In this document: piece after piece, positions 47,942 through 55,601 of the stretch
Layout of the letters: each line of letters opens with the position of its first letter
Numbering within the stretch: the first letter of the stretch is position 1
Source of the DNA: Singulisphaera acidiphila DSM 18658
Lineage (GTDB): Bacteria; Planctomycetota; Planctomycetia; Isosphaerales; Isosphaeraceae
Reading direction: 5' to 3'
Length of the DNA: 64,000 nt
NCBI RefSeq assembly: GCF_000242455.2
Contig: NC_019892.1
Location: 3,286,001 to 3,350,000 of the forward strand
Translations under genes and position numbers: made by a program
Notes under the pieces: model-generated
What the model was told of the DNA's origin: nothing
Seen by the model: the letters and a program-made list of their open reading frames with translations, nothing else
Databases searched by the model: none

Positions 47942-49927
47942 ATGACGGATCAAGTCACGAGATCAATCTCTCGCCGTCCCCGTCTCCGTCGACTCCTCCT
48001 CATGCGGCAACCCGCCGGGGCCCCCCCGGCGACGGCCCAACCTCACCCGCTACGGGTCCTGCTGGCATCCCTCTGGTTCGGACTGCTCACCGGCCCGGCG
48101 GAACTCGCACTCGTCCTCGCGCAGAAGCATTTCCGCGATGGGACCCCCGGCTTCTTCCAGATGAACCGGCAGATCGCCTGGATGATCCCCCTCTTCCATA
48201 TCCTGCTTTTCGGGACTTTGGGGGTGTTGCTCGGGTTACTCGCCGGAAAGTGGTCGCGGTTCTCGACCCACCGCGCGGCCTTCTTCCTCGGGTTCGTCAC
48301 GCTACTGAGCCTATCCCTCACGGCTCGCTCGATCCACCCGATCGCCAGCGCCATCCTCGCCTGCGGCCTCGCCTATCGGGCTGCTCCTCGAATCGAGACG
48401 TCCTGCCTCAAATCGGGCCGACTCGTCCTGAAAACTTTCCCCGTGCTGGCCGGTGTTGTCATCGCGATGGTCGGCCTCTCGATCGGGCGTGAGACCTGGA
48501 CGGAGCACCGCGCGATGGCAAGCCTGCCGCACGCCGCGTCCGGAGCTCCCAACGTTCTGTTCATCGTGATGGACACGGTGAGCGCCCAGCATATGAGCCT
48601 TTACGGCTATCACCGAGACACGACCCCCAATCTGACTCGCCTGGCAAGCCAAGGGGCTCGGTTCGAGCACGCCCGGTCGACGGCCCCCTGGACACTCCCT
48701 TCCCACGCGAGCATGTTCACAGGACGTTGGCCCCACGACCTCTCGGCCGGCTACGGTCAGCCGCTCAATACCGAGGTCCCCACTCTGGCCGAGGCGCTTC
48801 AAGATCGTGGGTATGCTACCGGCGGGTTTGTCGCCAACACTCTCTACTGTAGCGCGGAGACGGGCCTGAATCGCGGGTTCATCCATTACGAGGACCACGA
48901 AGCCTCCGCTTCGAGCGTGCTGCACTCGACCGCACTCGGCCAGGTCTTCCTGAAAAAGATCGTCGGAATCGCGACGCGATTCGCCCGTTCCTTGACTCAA
49001 ATGCAGGGTCCTCAGAACGCGGAGATCGCACGCCCCACGAAGGTACCGGTTCCTTTCAGGCCGTACAAGGATTCGTCACGCATCCATCGGGATGCACTCC
49101 GTTGGCTGGCGAAACAAGACGGTCACCCCGCCTTCCTCTTCTTGAACCTCTTCGACGCTCACACGCCTTATCTGATGCCCGACGGTTGCGCCCAGCACTT
49201 CGGACGGAGCCCGGAGAACCGCGCGGATTATTCGCTCCTAAACACGTTCTGGGAAACCGACAAGAATCGGCTCTCACCCCGAGACGTCGATCTGGCCCGC
49301 GACGCATACGATGACTGCATCGCGCACATGGACGCCCAGGTGGGCCAGCTCTTTGAGGAGTTGGAACGGCAAGGGACACTGCAAAACACGGTCGTCGTGA
49401 TCACGTCAGACCATGGCGAGCAATTCGGCGAGCACCAACTCTTCGGACACGCCAGCAGTCTCTACCGAGCGGAAGTGCATGTGCCGCTCTTGATTATCGC
49501 TCCCGGCCGAGTCCCCGCAGGGATCCTCGTGAAGGAACCGGTGAGTCTGCGCAACCTCCCGGCCACGGTGCTCGACCTTCTCGGTCAAAGCCAGGCACCC
49601 CGATTTCCGGGAACGTCGCTCGCCCATCACTGGGATCCGTCCACCGTGGGCGTCGATTCCATCACGGATCCCGTGCTCTCCGAAGTCGCCGCACCTGCGA
49701 AAAACAATCCGAACAACGGCCGATCACCCGTCTTCCGAGGCTCGCTGAACTCCCTGATCCTCGACGGCAAGGTCTACATCCGCAACGGAGACGGCCACGA
49801 AGAACTGTACGACCTGGAAGACGACCCCACCGAATCGCATAACCTCGCTTCACGGTCGGAGGCCGGCCCTGCGCTTGCCACGATCCGTGCGGCCCTGAAC
49901 GAAGCGCTCAAACCCGAGCGACGCTGA
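47942..49927 (+). CDS. Membrane-anchored sulfatase-fold protein
   Basis: The 661-residue protein starts at ATG 47942 with AGGAGGG about 10 bases upstream. Residues 36-180 hold about five membrane helices (for example 'VLLASLWFGLLTGPAELALVLA', 'PVLAGVVIAMVGLSIG'). The large domain (from about 202) has 'PNVLFIVMDTVSAQHMSLYGY', 'APWTLPSHASMFTG', 'TSDHGEQFGEH' and 'YRAEVHVPLLIIAPG'. The Cys/Ser-x-Pro-x-Arg site of true sulfatases is replaced by 'WTLPSHA', where Thr is the likely nucleophile, as in LtaS-like and phosphoethanolamine-transferase-like proteins. So the name 'sulfatase' is a fold name; the real job may be phosphoglycerol or phosphoethanolamine transfer. Confidence 0.9.
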   Translation: MTDQVTRSISRRPRLRRLLLMRQPAGAPPATAQPHPLRVLLASLWFGLLTGPAELALVLAQKHFRDGTPGFFQMNRQIAWMIPLFHILLFGTLGVLLGLLAGKWSRFSTHRAAFFLGFVTLLSLSLTARSIHPIASAILACGLAYRAAPRIETSCLKSGRLVLKTFPVLAGVVIAMVGLSIGRETWTEHRAMASLPHAASGAPNVLFIVMDTVSAQHMSLYGYHRDTTPNLTRLASQGARFEHARSTAPWTLPSHASMFTGRWPHDLSAGYGQPLNTEVPTLAEALQDRGYATGGFVANTLYCSAETGLNRGFIHYEDHEASASSVLHSTALGQVFLKKIVGIATRFARSLTQMQGPQNAEIARPTKVPVPFRPYKDSSRIHRDALRWLAKQDGHPAFLFLNLFDAHTPYLMPDGCAQHFGRSPENRADYSLLNTFWETDKNRLSPRDVDLARDAYDDCIAHMDAQVGQLFEELERQGTLQNTVVVITSDHGEQFGEHQLFGHASSLYRAEVHVPLLIIAPGRVPAGILVKEPVSLRNLPATVLDLLGQSQAPRFPGTSLAHHWDPSTVGVDSITDPVLSEVAAPAKNNPNNGRSPVFRGSLNSLILDGKVYIRNGDGHEELYDLEDDPTESHNLASRSEAGPALATIRAALNEALKPERR

Positions 49928-49999
49928 AACAAGCCCCAGGCTCGGAAGTCACAACAGCCAGGGTTTGACTCACTTGTGCCGTATGACAGTTGTGCTACG

Positions 50000-50428
50000 A
50001 TGGTGACCATGGGGAACATGATCCGGTGCACTTCGTGTGGTCAGCCGATCGACCCCGTCAGCGGGCCGTGCCTGAATTGCGGGGTCGTTTCAGAGGATGA
50101 CGTCGTCTCGTGGGTGACCGGGGCAGACGAACCGGGGAAGGTCAGGACGGAACGGACCTGTCCGGCCTGCGGTTATGAGGGCGATTTCAGCGTGGGCCCG
50201 GATACGTCCTTTTGCCCGGCTTGCCTCGCGGAATATCCCAAGTTCCTTAATGAGTCGGTGTCGAGCCTGAAGCAGGTCGTTCATTGTCCGAGTTGTAATT
50301 TGGCCATCGGGATTTCGGACCAGGACCGCGACAAGACGATCATCTGCTCTCGGTGCAAGTATTTCTTGGGCTGCGTGTTCAAAACCAATCGGCACACTCG
50401 AAGTGAAAACACACGCAGAAAACCTTGA
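50000..50428 (+). CDS. Zinc-ribbon protein
   Basis: The 142-residue product (from ATG 50000; ATG 50009 or GTG 49976 are possible) has four Cys pairs: 'RCTSCGQPIDPVSGPCLNCG', 'TCPACGYEGDFSVG..FCPAC', 'HCPSCNLAIG' and 'ICSRCKYFLGC'. These should form about three zinc ribbons. The rest is short and basic at the end ('KTNRHTRSENTRRKP'). I do not recognise a family. The product is probably cytosolic, with a structural or nucleic-acid-binding role. It lies 72 bases after the sulfatase-fold gene and converges with the TPR gene. Confidence 0.75.
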   Translation: MVTMGNMIRCTSCGQPIDPVSGPCLNCGVVSEDDVVSWVTGADEPGKVRTERTCPACGYEGDFSVGPDTSFCPACLAEYPKFLNESVSSLKQVVHCPSCNLAIGISDQDRDKTIICSRCKYFLGCVFKTNRHTRSENTRRKP

Positions 50429-50452
50429 GGGCACCGAGTGAAGGGCCTCACT

Positions 50453-52417
50453 CTATTGACGAGCGGTCGGTATTCCCGACTCTGCGCTCGCTCGAGGTAG
50501 CATCGCCTCGCGGTTGTTGGTGTTGGATTCAAGGCTGCGCAGAACGACTCGAGCGAGGTCGGCTGAGGAGGAACTGGCCACGCCGTGATCGCGTGCCCAG
50601 CGAAGATGCTCGGCGGCCCATTTCTGTTTGCCGGATTGGAGAAGGTCGAGCGCCAGGAAGACGTGAGCCTCGGTCTTCTGCAGGTCGTCGCCCGCCGCTT
50701 CGAGCATCGCCTGGGCAGGGAGCGATCGGTACATGTAGCGGAGCACCGGTCCCGGCCAGGCTGTACCATTGACACTGCTGTTACTGGCGAGAGCCCCGGC
50801 GAGGAAGACGCGTGCCTCCGTCTCGTTCCCAGCCCGCCGCGCCCCAAGCGCTCCGAGAAGTGACATATAGAGGGTGGACGAATCGGGCCGTTCCTGGAGC
50901 GTGAGATAGGCCCGGGCGTCTGCCTCGGCACCATCTCGGTCAGAGCAGAGCAGGGACCAGCCGCGCAAGACGTAGGCTTCGGCATATTTCGGGTTGAGCT
51001 CGATCGCCTTGCTGAAATCCTCAAGCGCCCCTTTCCAATCTCCTTCGGCCCGGCGCGCATTGCCTCGACTTGTGTAGACGCGCGCGTTCGTCGGATTGAG
51101 TTGGAGGGCCATGTCGTAACTGTGGATCGCCTGCACGCGGCGGCCCAGGCTGTCCTGCGCCTTGCCCAGTCCCACGTGCGCCAGGATCGCCTTCGGATCG
51201 AGTCGGAGGGCCTCGTTGTAGTCCTCGACCGCTCGATCGAGCAGACCGAGCCGAGCGTAAGTCCCCGCTCGGTTGAGGAACACCAAGGAATTGTTTGGCG
51301 CCAGGCGAGTCGCCTCATTCATCTCGGCGAGGGCCCGCTCGTACTGCCCGAGCGCGAACAGAGCCAGCCCCAAATTCGTCCTCGCCCCCGGGTTCGTCGG
51401 GTCGAGATGAATCGCTTCGTTTAAGTCACCGACGGCTTTCTCGTACTGCGCCAAGCCGCTATAAGCCGCCCCTCGATTCTGATACGACGAGGCGCGGCCA
51501 GGGTCGATTGTAATCGACTTGTTCAGATCTTCAATCGCCTGATCGTAACGACCGAGCCGGACGAGAACACCGCCGCGATCTTTATAGGCCGCCGCGCGGC
51601 GGGGATTGAGCCGAATCACCGCATCCAGGTCGGGGAGCGCCCGCTCGTTCTCCCCCAACTGCGCGAGCAGGGAGCCTCGGCGGCTGTGCGCCTCCGCGTT
51701 GTCGGCGTCGAGCTCGATCGCGTTGTCGAAATCAGCAAGCGCCTCTTTGAGCCGTCCGAGCTGCCAGAGAGCATCGCCTCGAAACCCGTAAGCCCGGGAT
51801 TGCCTGGGGTTCAGCCGGATCGCTTCACCGAAGTCAGGGAGGGCCTGCTCGAAGTCTTTCTTGGAAACGAGCGCCTCGGCCCGCCCCAGGAAACCGCTCG
51901 GGTCGCTCGGGTTGGCCCGAATTGCCTCGCCATACTGCTCGATCGCCACATCGTCCTGGCCGAGCCGGTGCGCCACCTGGCCGAGGCCGCAATGCGCGTT
52001 CGCAAGGCTGGTGGGATCCCGCTTGAACGAGAGGGCGAGCAGTCCAAGCGACTGGTCAAAATCCTTCCGGGCGTCCTCATACTCGCCAAGCATCACCCGA
52101 GCAATTCCACGGTCGATGTGCGAGGAGTACGACCAAGGGGTGATCCGGATCACGGCATCGAAGTCGGCCATGGCCTGCGCAGGCTGATTGAGGCGAAGAT
52201 AGGCAACCCCGCGTTTCGTGCGAGCCTCAAGATCGCGCGGCTTCCGCTTCAAGACCTCGTCGAATTGAGGGAGGGCCGATCGATAGTCGCCGGCCTCGAA
52301 CAGGCGGAGCGCCTCGGCCCGCACGTCCCCCATGCGCTGCGCTTGTGCGCGGCCCGACAGGACGATTCCGAAACCGATCGCAAAGAGGAAGGGGAGGGGG
52401 ATCCGCCTGATCCGCAT
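50453..52417 (-). CDS. Exported tetratricopeptide repeat protein
   Basis: The 654-residue product starts at ATG 52417 (AAGGA nine bases upstream) with signal peptide 'IPLPFLFAIGFGIVLSGRAQAQ'. About fourteen TPR units of 34 residues follow, for example 'AEALRLFEAGDYRSALPQFDEVLKRKPRDLEARTKRGVAYL', 'QAIEDLNKSITIDPGRASSYQNRGAAYSGL' and 'AVEDYNEALRLDPKAILAHVGLGKAQ'. The last 150 residues lack clear repeats and are helical. TPR superhelices bind peptides or proteins, so an envelope adaptor is likely; the partner is unknown. A longer frame beginning at GTG 52447 is less likely. Confidence 0.92.
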   Translation of the reverse strand: MRIRRIPLPFLFAIGFGIVLSGRAQAQRMGDVRAEALRLFEAGDYRSALPQFDEVLKRKPRDLEARTKRGVAYLRLNQPAQAMADFDAVIRITPWSYSSHIDRGIARVMLGEYEDARKDFDQSLGLLALSFKRDPTSLANAHCGLGQVAHRLGQDDVAIEQYGEAIRANPSDPSGFLGRAEALVSKKDFEQALPDFGEAIRLNPRQSRAYGFRGDALWQLGRLKEALADFDNAIELDADNAEAHSRRGSLLAQLGENERALPDLDAVIRLNPRRAAAYKDRGGVLVRLGRYDQAIEDLNKSITIDPGRASSYQNRGAAYSGLAQYEKAVGDLNEAIHLDPTNPGARTNLGLALFALGQYERALAEMNEATRLAPNNSLVFLNRAGTYARLGLLDRAVEDYNEALRLDPKAILAHVGLGKAQDSLGRRVQAIHSYDMALQLNPTNARVYTSRGNARRAEGDWKGALEDFSKAIELNPKYAEAYVLRGWSLLCSDRDGAEADARAYLTLQERPDSSTLYMSLLGALGARRAGNETEARVFLAGALASNSSVNGTAWPGPVLRYMYRSLPAQAMLEAAGDDLQKTEAHVFLALDLLQSGKQKWAAEHLRWARDHGVASSSSADLARVVLRSLESNTNNREAMLPRASAESGIPTARQ

Positions 52418-52817
52418 GTCTTGATCCTTGACGACGTCGGGAACCACATCTTTGATTGTCGACGTGTCGCAGGGCCTGGCACCTGCGGATTGCGCAGGTC
52501 CTAGCGATCTCCTTACCGGTTATCCCGATCCTGGCGATGTTGCGAGCGGAACTCGCCGAGACGTCCCCTGACCCCCATTTCTCACCCGGTTGAACCCGCC
52601 GAAATCCGTTCACTGGCGACGGCTCGAATTCGAAAGCAAGAACCGGAGTTCCTCCGAGGCAGAGCCCTCTTATGATGAATCTCATGAGCCTCGAGTGAAA
52701 CCGAATTCAGAGCACGTGCGAGTAGCCAAACCAAACTGTCGTCGGGTGGGCCATGCCCCGCCCGGCAAGACGCCTTCTCACACACAGGCTTGTGAGAGCG
52801 ACGGGAGGACGATCATC
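52418..52817. other. Divergent intergenic region of 400 bases
   Basis: It separates the TPR gene from ada. No gene seen. It should contain the ada operon promoter and possibly an Ada-binding site, but I could not assign either with confidence. GGGAGGA at 52803-52809 is the ribosome site of ada. Confidence 0.45.
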
Positions 52818-53915
52818 GTGACGACCGTAGTCGAAAAGAGCGAAGAGATCGCGAGGCCATTCTCCAGCGATGAAGCTCGCTGGCGGGCCGTTACGGATCG
52901 CGACCCGGCCGCGGACGGCCACTTTTATTTCTCGGTGCGAACGACGGGGGTGTACTGCAAACCCTCCTGCCCGGCGAGGTTGGCACTCCGTGAGAACGTT
53001 CGGTTCCACGCGACCTGCCAGAACGCCGAAGCGGCGGGCTTCCGCGCCTGCAAGCGGTGCAAGCCGAACGAGGCGAGTCTGACCGAGCGCCAGGCCTCGG
53101 TGGTCGCCCGGGCCTGCCGAACGATCGAAGAGGCGGAAGAAGTCCCGAGCCTTGAGGAACTGGCGACCTCCGTCGGCATGAGCCGCTATCACTTCCACCG
53201 CATCTTCAAGGAACAGACCGGCCTCACGCCCAAAGGCTACGCTTCCGCCCACCGGGCCCAACGCGTTCGCGACCAGCTCGCAAGGAGTTCAACAGTGACC
53301 CAGGCGATCTACGGTGCGGGGTTCAACTCCAACAGCCGTTTCTACGAGTCCTCCACCGAAGTGCTCGGCATGTCGCCGACGACGTTCCGCGCAGGTGGCA
53401 ACGGCACCTCCATCCGATTCGCGATCGGCGAATGCTGGCTGGGCTCGATCCTCGTCGCAGCGTCCGACAAAGGCATCTGCGCAATTCTCCTTGGCGACGA
53501 CCCGGACGCGTTGGCCCGCAACCTCCAGGACCGCTTCCCCAAGGCCCAGCTCCTCGGCGGCGACACCGACTTCGAGCAATGGGTCGCCAAAGTGGTCGGA
53601 TTCCTGGAAACGCCATCGATCGGCCTCGACCTCCCTCTCGACATCCGAGGCACCGCCTTCCAACAGCGCGTCTGGGACGCCCTACGCGCAATCCCGGCCG
53701 GTTCGACCGTGACTTATACCGAGATCGCCAACCGGATCGGACAGCCGAAGGCCGTGCGGGCGGTGGCCCAGGCCTGCGCGGCGAATGCCCTCGCAGTCGC
53801 GATCCCTTGCCACCGCGTGGTGCGGACGGACGGGTCACTTTCGGGTTATCGGTGGGGCGTCGATCGGAAAGCTCAATTGATCCGCCGTGAACGAGAGACG
53901 AGCGGATCCCAATGA
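52818..53915 (+). CDS. ada: Bifunctional DNA alkylation regulator and O6-methylguanine-DNA methyltransferase Ada
   Basis: Ada repairs methylphosphotriesters and O6-methylguanine and, once methylated, activates its own operon. The 365-residue product from GTG 52818 has the zinc domain ('GVYCKPSCPAR' and 'ACKRCKP', giving the four Cys ligands, the first being the methyl acceptor), an AraC-type HTH ('PSLEELATSVGMSRYHFHRIFKEQTGLTPKGYASAHR') and the methyltransferase domain with 'GTAFQQRVWDALRAIPAGSTVTYTEIA' and the active-site 'AIPCHRVVRTDGSLSGYRWG'. All three activities look intact. The length matches E. coli Ada (354). Its stop overlaps the alkA ATG by four bases. Confidence 0.95.
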   Translation: MTTVVEKSEEIARPFSSDEARWRAVTDRDPAADGHFYFSVRTTGVYCKPSCPARLALRENVRFHATCQNAEAAGFRACKRCKPNEASLTERQASVVARACRTIEEAEEVPSLEELATSVGMSRYHFHRIFKEQTGLTPKGYASAHRAQRVRDQLARSSTVTQAIYGAGFNSNSRFYESSTEVLGMSPTTFRAGGNGTSIRFAIGECWLGSILVAASDKGICAILLGDDPDALARNLQDRFPKAQLLGGDTDFEQWVAKVVGFLETPSIGLDLPLDIRGTAFQQRVWDALRAIPAGSTVTYTEIANRIGQPKAVRAVAQACAANALAVAIPCHRVVRTDGSLSGYRWGVDRKAQLIRRERETSGSQ

Positions 53916-54832
53916 AAGGGAAAATCACCACGCATGAACTCAACTACACGCCCCCCCTGGATTGGGCGTTCTTCCTCCACTATCTGGGAACCCGGGCCAC
54001 GGCCGGTGTCGAGGCGGTGGAGGGAGAACGCTACGTCCGCACGTTCGCGTTGGGAAAAGCCGTCGGCACGCTCACCCTCTCCCATCACCCGACGGACACC
54101 CGACTTCTGGTCACGATCCGGGGGAACGTCGGGACGCAGACTGAGACCATCCTCGGGCGTGTGCGGCGGATGTTCGACCTGGATATCGACCTGTCCTCGG
54201 TCCATGCGGTCTTGGGCATCGATCCCCATCTCGCTCCACTCCTGGCCGCTTCTCCGGGCGTCCGAGTCCTCGGGGCCTGGTCCCCGTTCGAGCTGCTCGT
54301 CCGCACGATCGTCGGCCAGCAGGTGACCGTGAAAGCGGCGACGACCATCATGGGCCGGATTGCCAGTCGGCTCGGCAAGCCGGTCGACGCTCTGAATCAA
54401 GGCGGGCCTTTGTTCCTCTTCCCGACTCCCCGTGCGCTCGCCGACGGTAACCTCGAAGCGATCGGCATGCCGTCGAAGCGAGTCCTCACCTTGCAGAACG
54501 TCGCACAAGCCATTGCCGACATGACGATCCCGTTCCCCGAACCCGACAACGGTAACCTGGATGGGGTAAAGGAGGCTCTCCTGAAAATGCCTGGGATCGG
54601 ACCCTGGACCGTGGAGTATTTCGCGTTGCGGGCACTGCGCGACGCCGACGCCTGGCCAGGGACTGACCTCGTGCTTCGCCGAATCCTCGAGCAACACGAG
54701 TCAGCTTACCCCCCAATCGATACCGATCGGTGGCGGCCTTATCGCGGTTATGCCGCAGTGCATCTCTGGAATAAGGCGTCACAAGAACAACGGAACAACT
54801 CAACAGGTAACGTCAACAACGCGAAACCATGA
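53912..54832 (+). CDS. alkA: DNA-3-methyladenine glycosylase II (AlkA type)
   Basis: AlkA removes alkylated bases such as 3-methyladenine from DNA. The 306-residue protein has the N-terminal AlkA domain ('NYTPPLDWAFFLHYLGTRATAGVEAV..RYVRTF') and the HhH-GPD glycosylase domain: 'PFELLVRTIVGQQVTVKAA', hairpin 'LLKMPGIGPWTVEYFALRAL' and catalytic Asp in 'AWPGTDLVLRR'. ATGA overlaps with ada before and with the oxygenase after point to one transcript induced by Ada. The last 15 residues are Asn-rich and not conserved. Confidence 0.93.
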   Translation: MKGKITTHELNYTPPLDWAFFLHYLGTRATAGVEAVEGERYVRTFALGKAVGTLTLSHHPTDTRLLVTIRGNVGTQTETILGRVRRMFDLDIDLSSVHAVLGIDPHLAPLLAASPGVRVLGAWSPFELLVRTIVGQQVTVKAATTIMGRIASRLGKPVDALNQGGPLFLFPTPRALADGNLEAIGMPSKRVLTLQNVAQAIADMTIPFPEPDNGNLDGVKEALLKMPGIGPWTVEYFALRALRDADAWPGTDLVLRRILEQHESAYPPIDTDRWRPYRGYAAVHLWNKASQEQRNNSTGNVNNAKP

Positions 54833-55554
54833 CAAAAGCCAACGCTTCCCACGCACACGCGATTCGCACGCCCCTCGATTGGGCAAGCATCGCAGCCGAG
54901 CTTGACGAGCACGGCTGCGCGGTGATCGGGCCCATCCTCACGCCGGAGCAGTGCGAAACCCTCGCCACCTCGTACGACACCGACGGGCTCTTCCGAAGCC
55001 GGGTCGTGATGGCACGCCATGGTTTCGGCCGCGGCGAGTATCGCTACTTCTCCTATCCCTTGCCGCCGTTGATCGCCGAACTGAGGGAGTCGCTCTACCC
55101 GCCACTCGCGGAGATCGCCAACCGCTGGAATGAGGCGATGGGCATCGAGGTCCGCTATCCCAGCGAACACAGAGCATTCCTGGATCGTTGCCACGATGCG
55201 GGCCAGACCAAACCCACGCCGCTCCTGCTTCGCTACCGCCCTGGGGACTACAACTGCCTGCACCAGGATCTTTACGGCGAGCACGTCTTTCCGCTTCAAG
55301 TCGCCTTCGTACTCTCCAAGCCTGGCGTCGACTTCACGGGGGGTGAGTTCGTCCTCACCGAGCAACGGCCACGGATGCAGTCACGGGCCGAAGTCGTCCC
55401 TCTCGGGCAAGGGCAGGGCGTGATCTTTCCCGTCCACCATCGACCGGTCCAAGGGACGCGCGGCACCTATCGCGTCAACATGCGGCACGGTGTGAGCCGG
55501 TTGCGGACAGGCAGCCGCCATACCGTCGGGATCATCTTCCATGACGCAACTTGA
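54829..55554 (+). CDS. 2-oxoglutarate/Fe(II)-dependent oxygenase of the ada operon
   Basis: The 241-residue protein is translationally coupled to alkA by an ATGA overlap. Iron ligands are the H-x-D of 'CLHQDLYGEHVFPLQVAFVLS' and a distal His, probably in 'VHHRPVQGTRGTYRVNMRHGVSRL'; the Arg of that part would bind 2-oxoglutarate. It resembles the prolyl-hydroxylase-like oxygenases found beside ada/alkA in some proteobacteria and not true AlkB, whose 'NxYxxGxDxxxxHxD' motif is missing. Location in the operon suggests a role in alkylation damage, perhaps demethylation, but the substrate is not known. Confidence 0.85.
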   Translation: MTKANASHAHAIRTPLDWASIAAELDEHGCAVIGPILTPEQCETLATSYDTDGLFRSRVVMARHGFGRGEYRYFSYPLPPLIAELRESLYPPLAEIANRWNEAMGIEVRYPSEHRAFLDRCHDAGQTKPTPLLLRYRPGDYNCLHQDLYGEHVFPLQVAFVLSKPGVDFTGGEFVLTEQRPRMQSRAEVVPLGQGQGVIFPVHHRPVQGTRGTYRVNMRHGVSRLRTGSRHTVGIIFHDAT

Positions 55555-55601
55555 GGAGGCCTTTAAAAGACACGGGGCCTCACGCTCTTTGAGAAGGCAA
55601 C

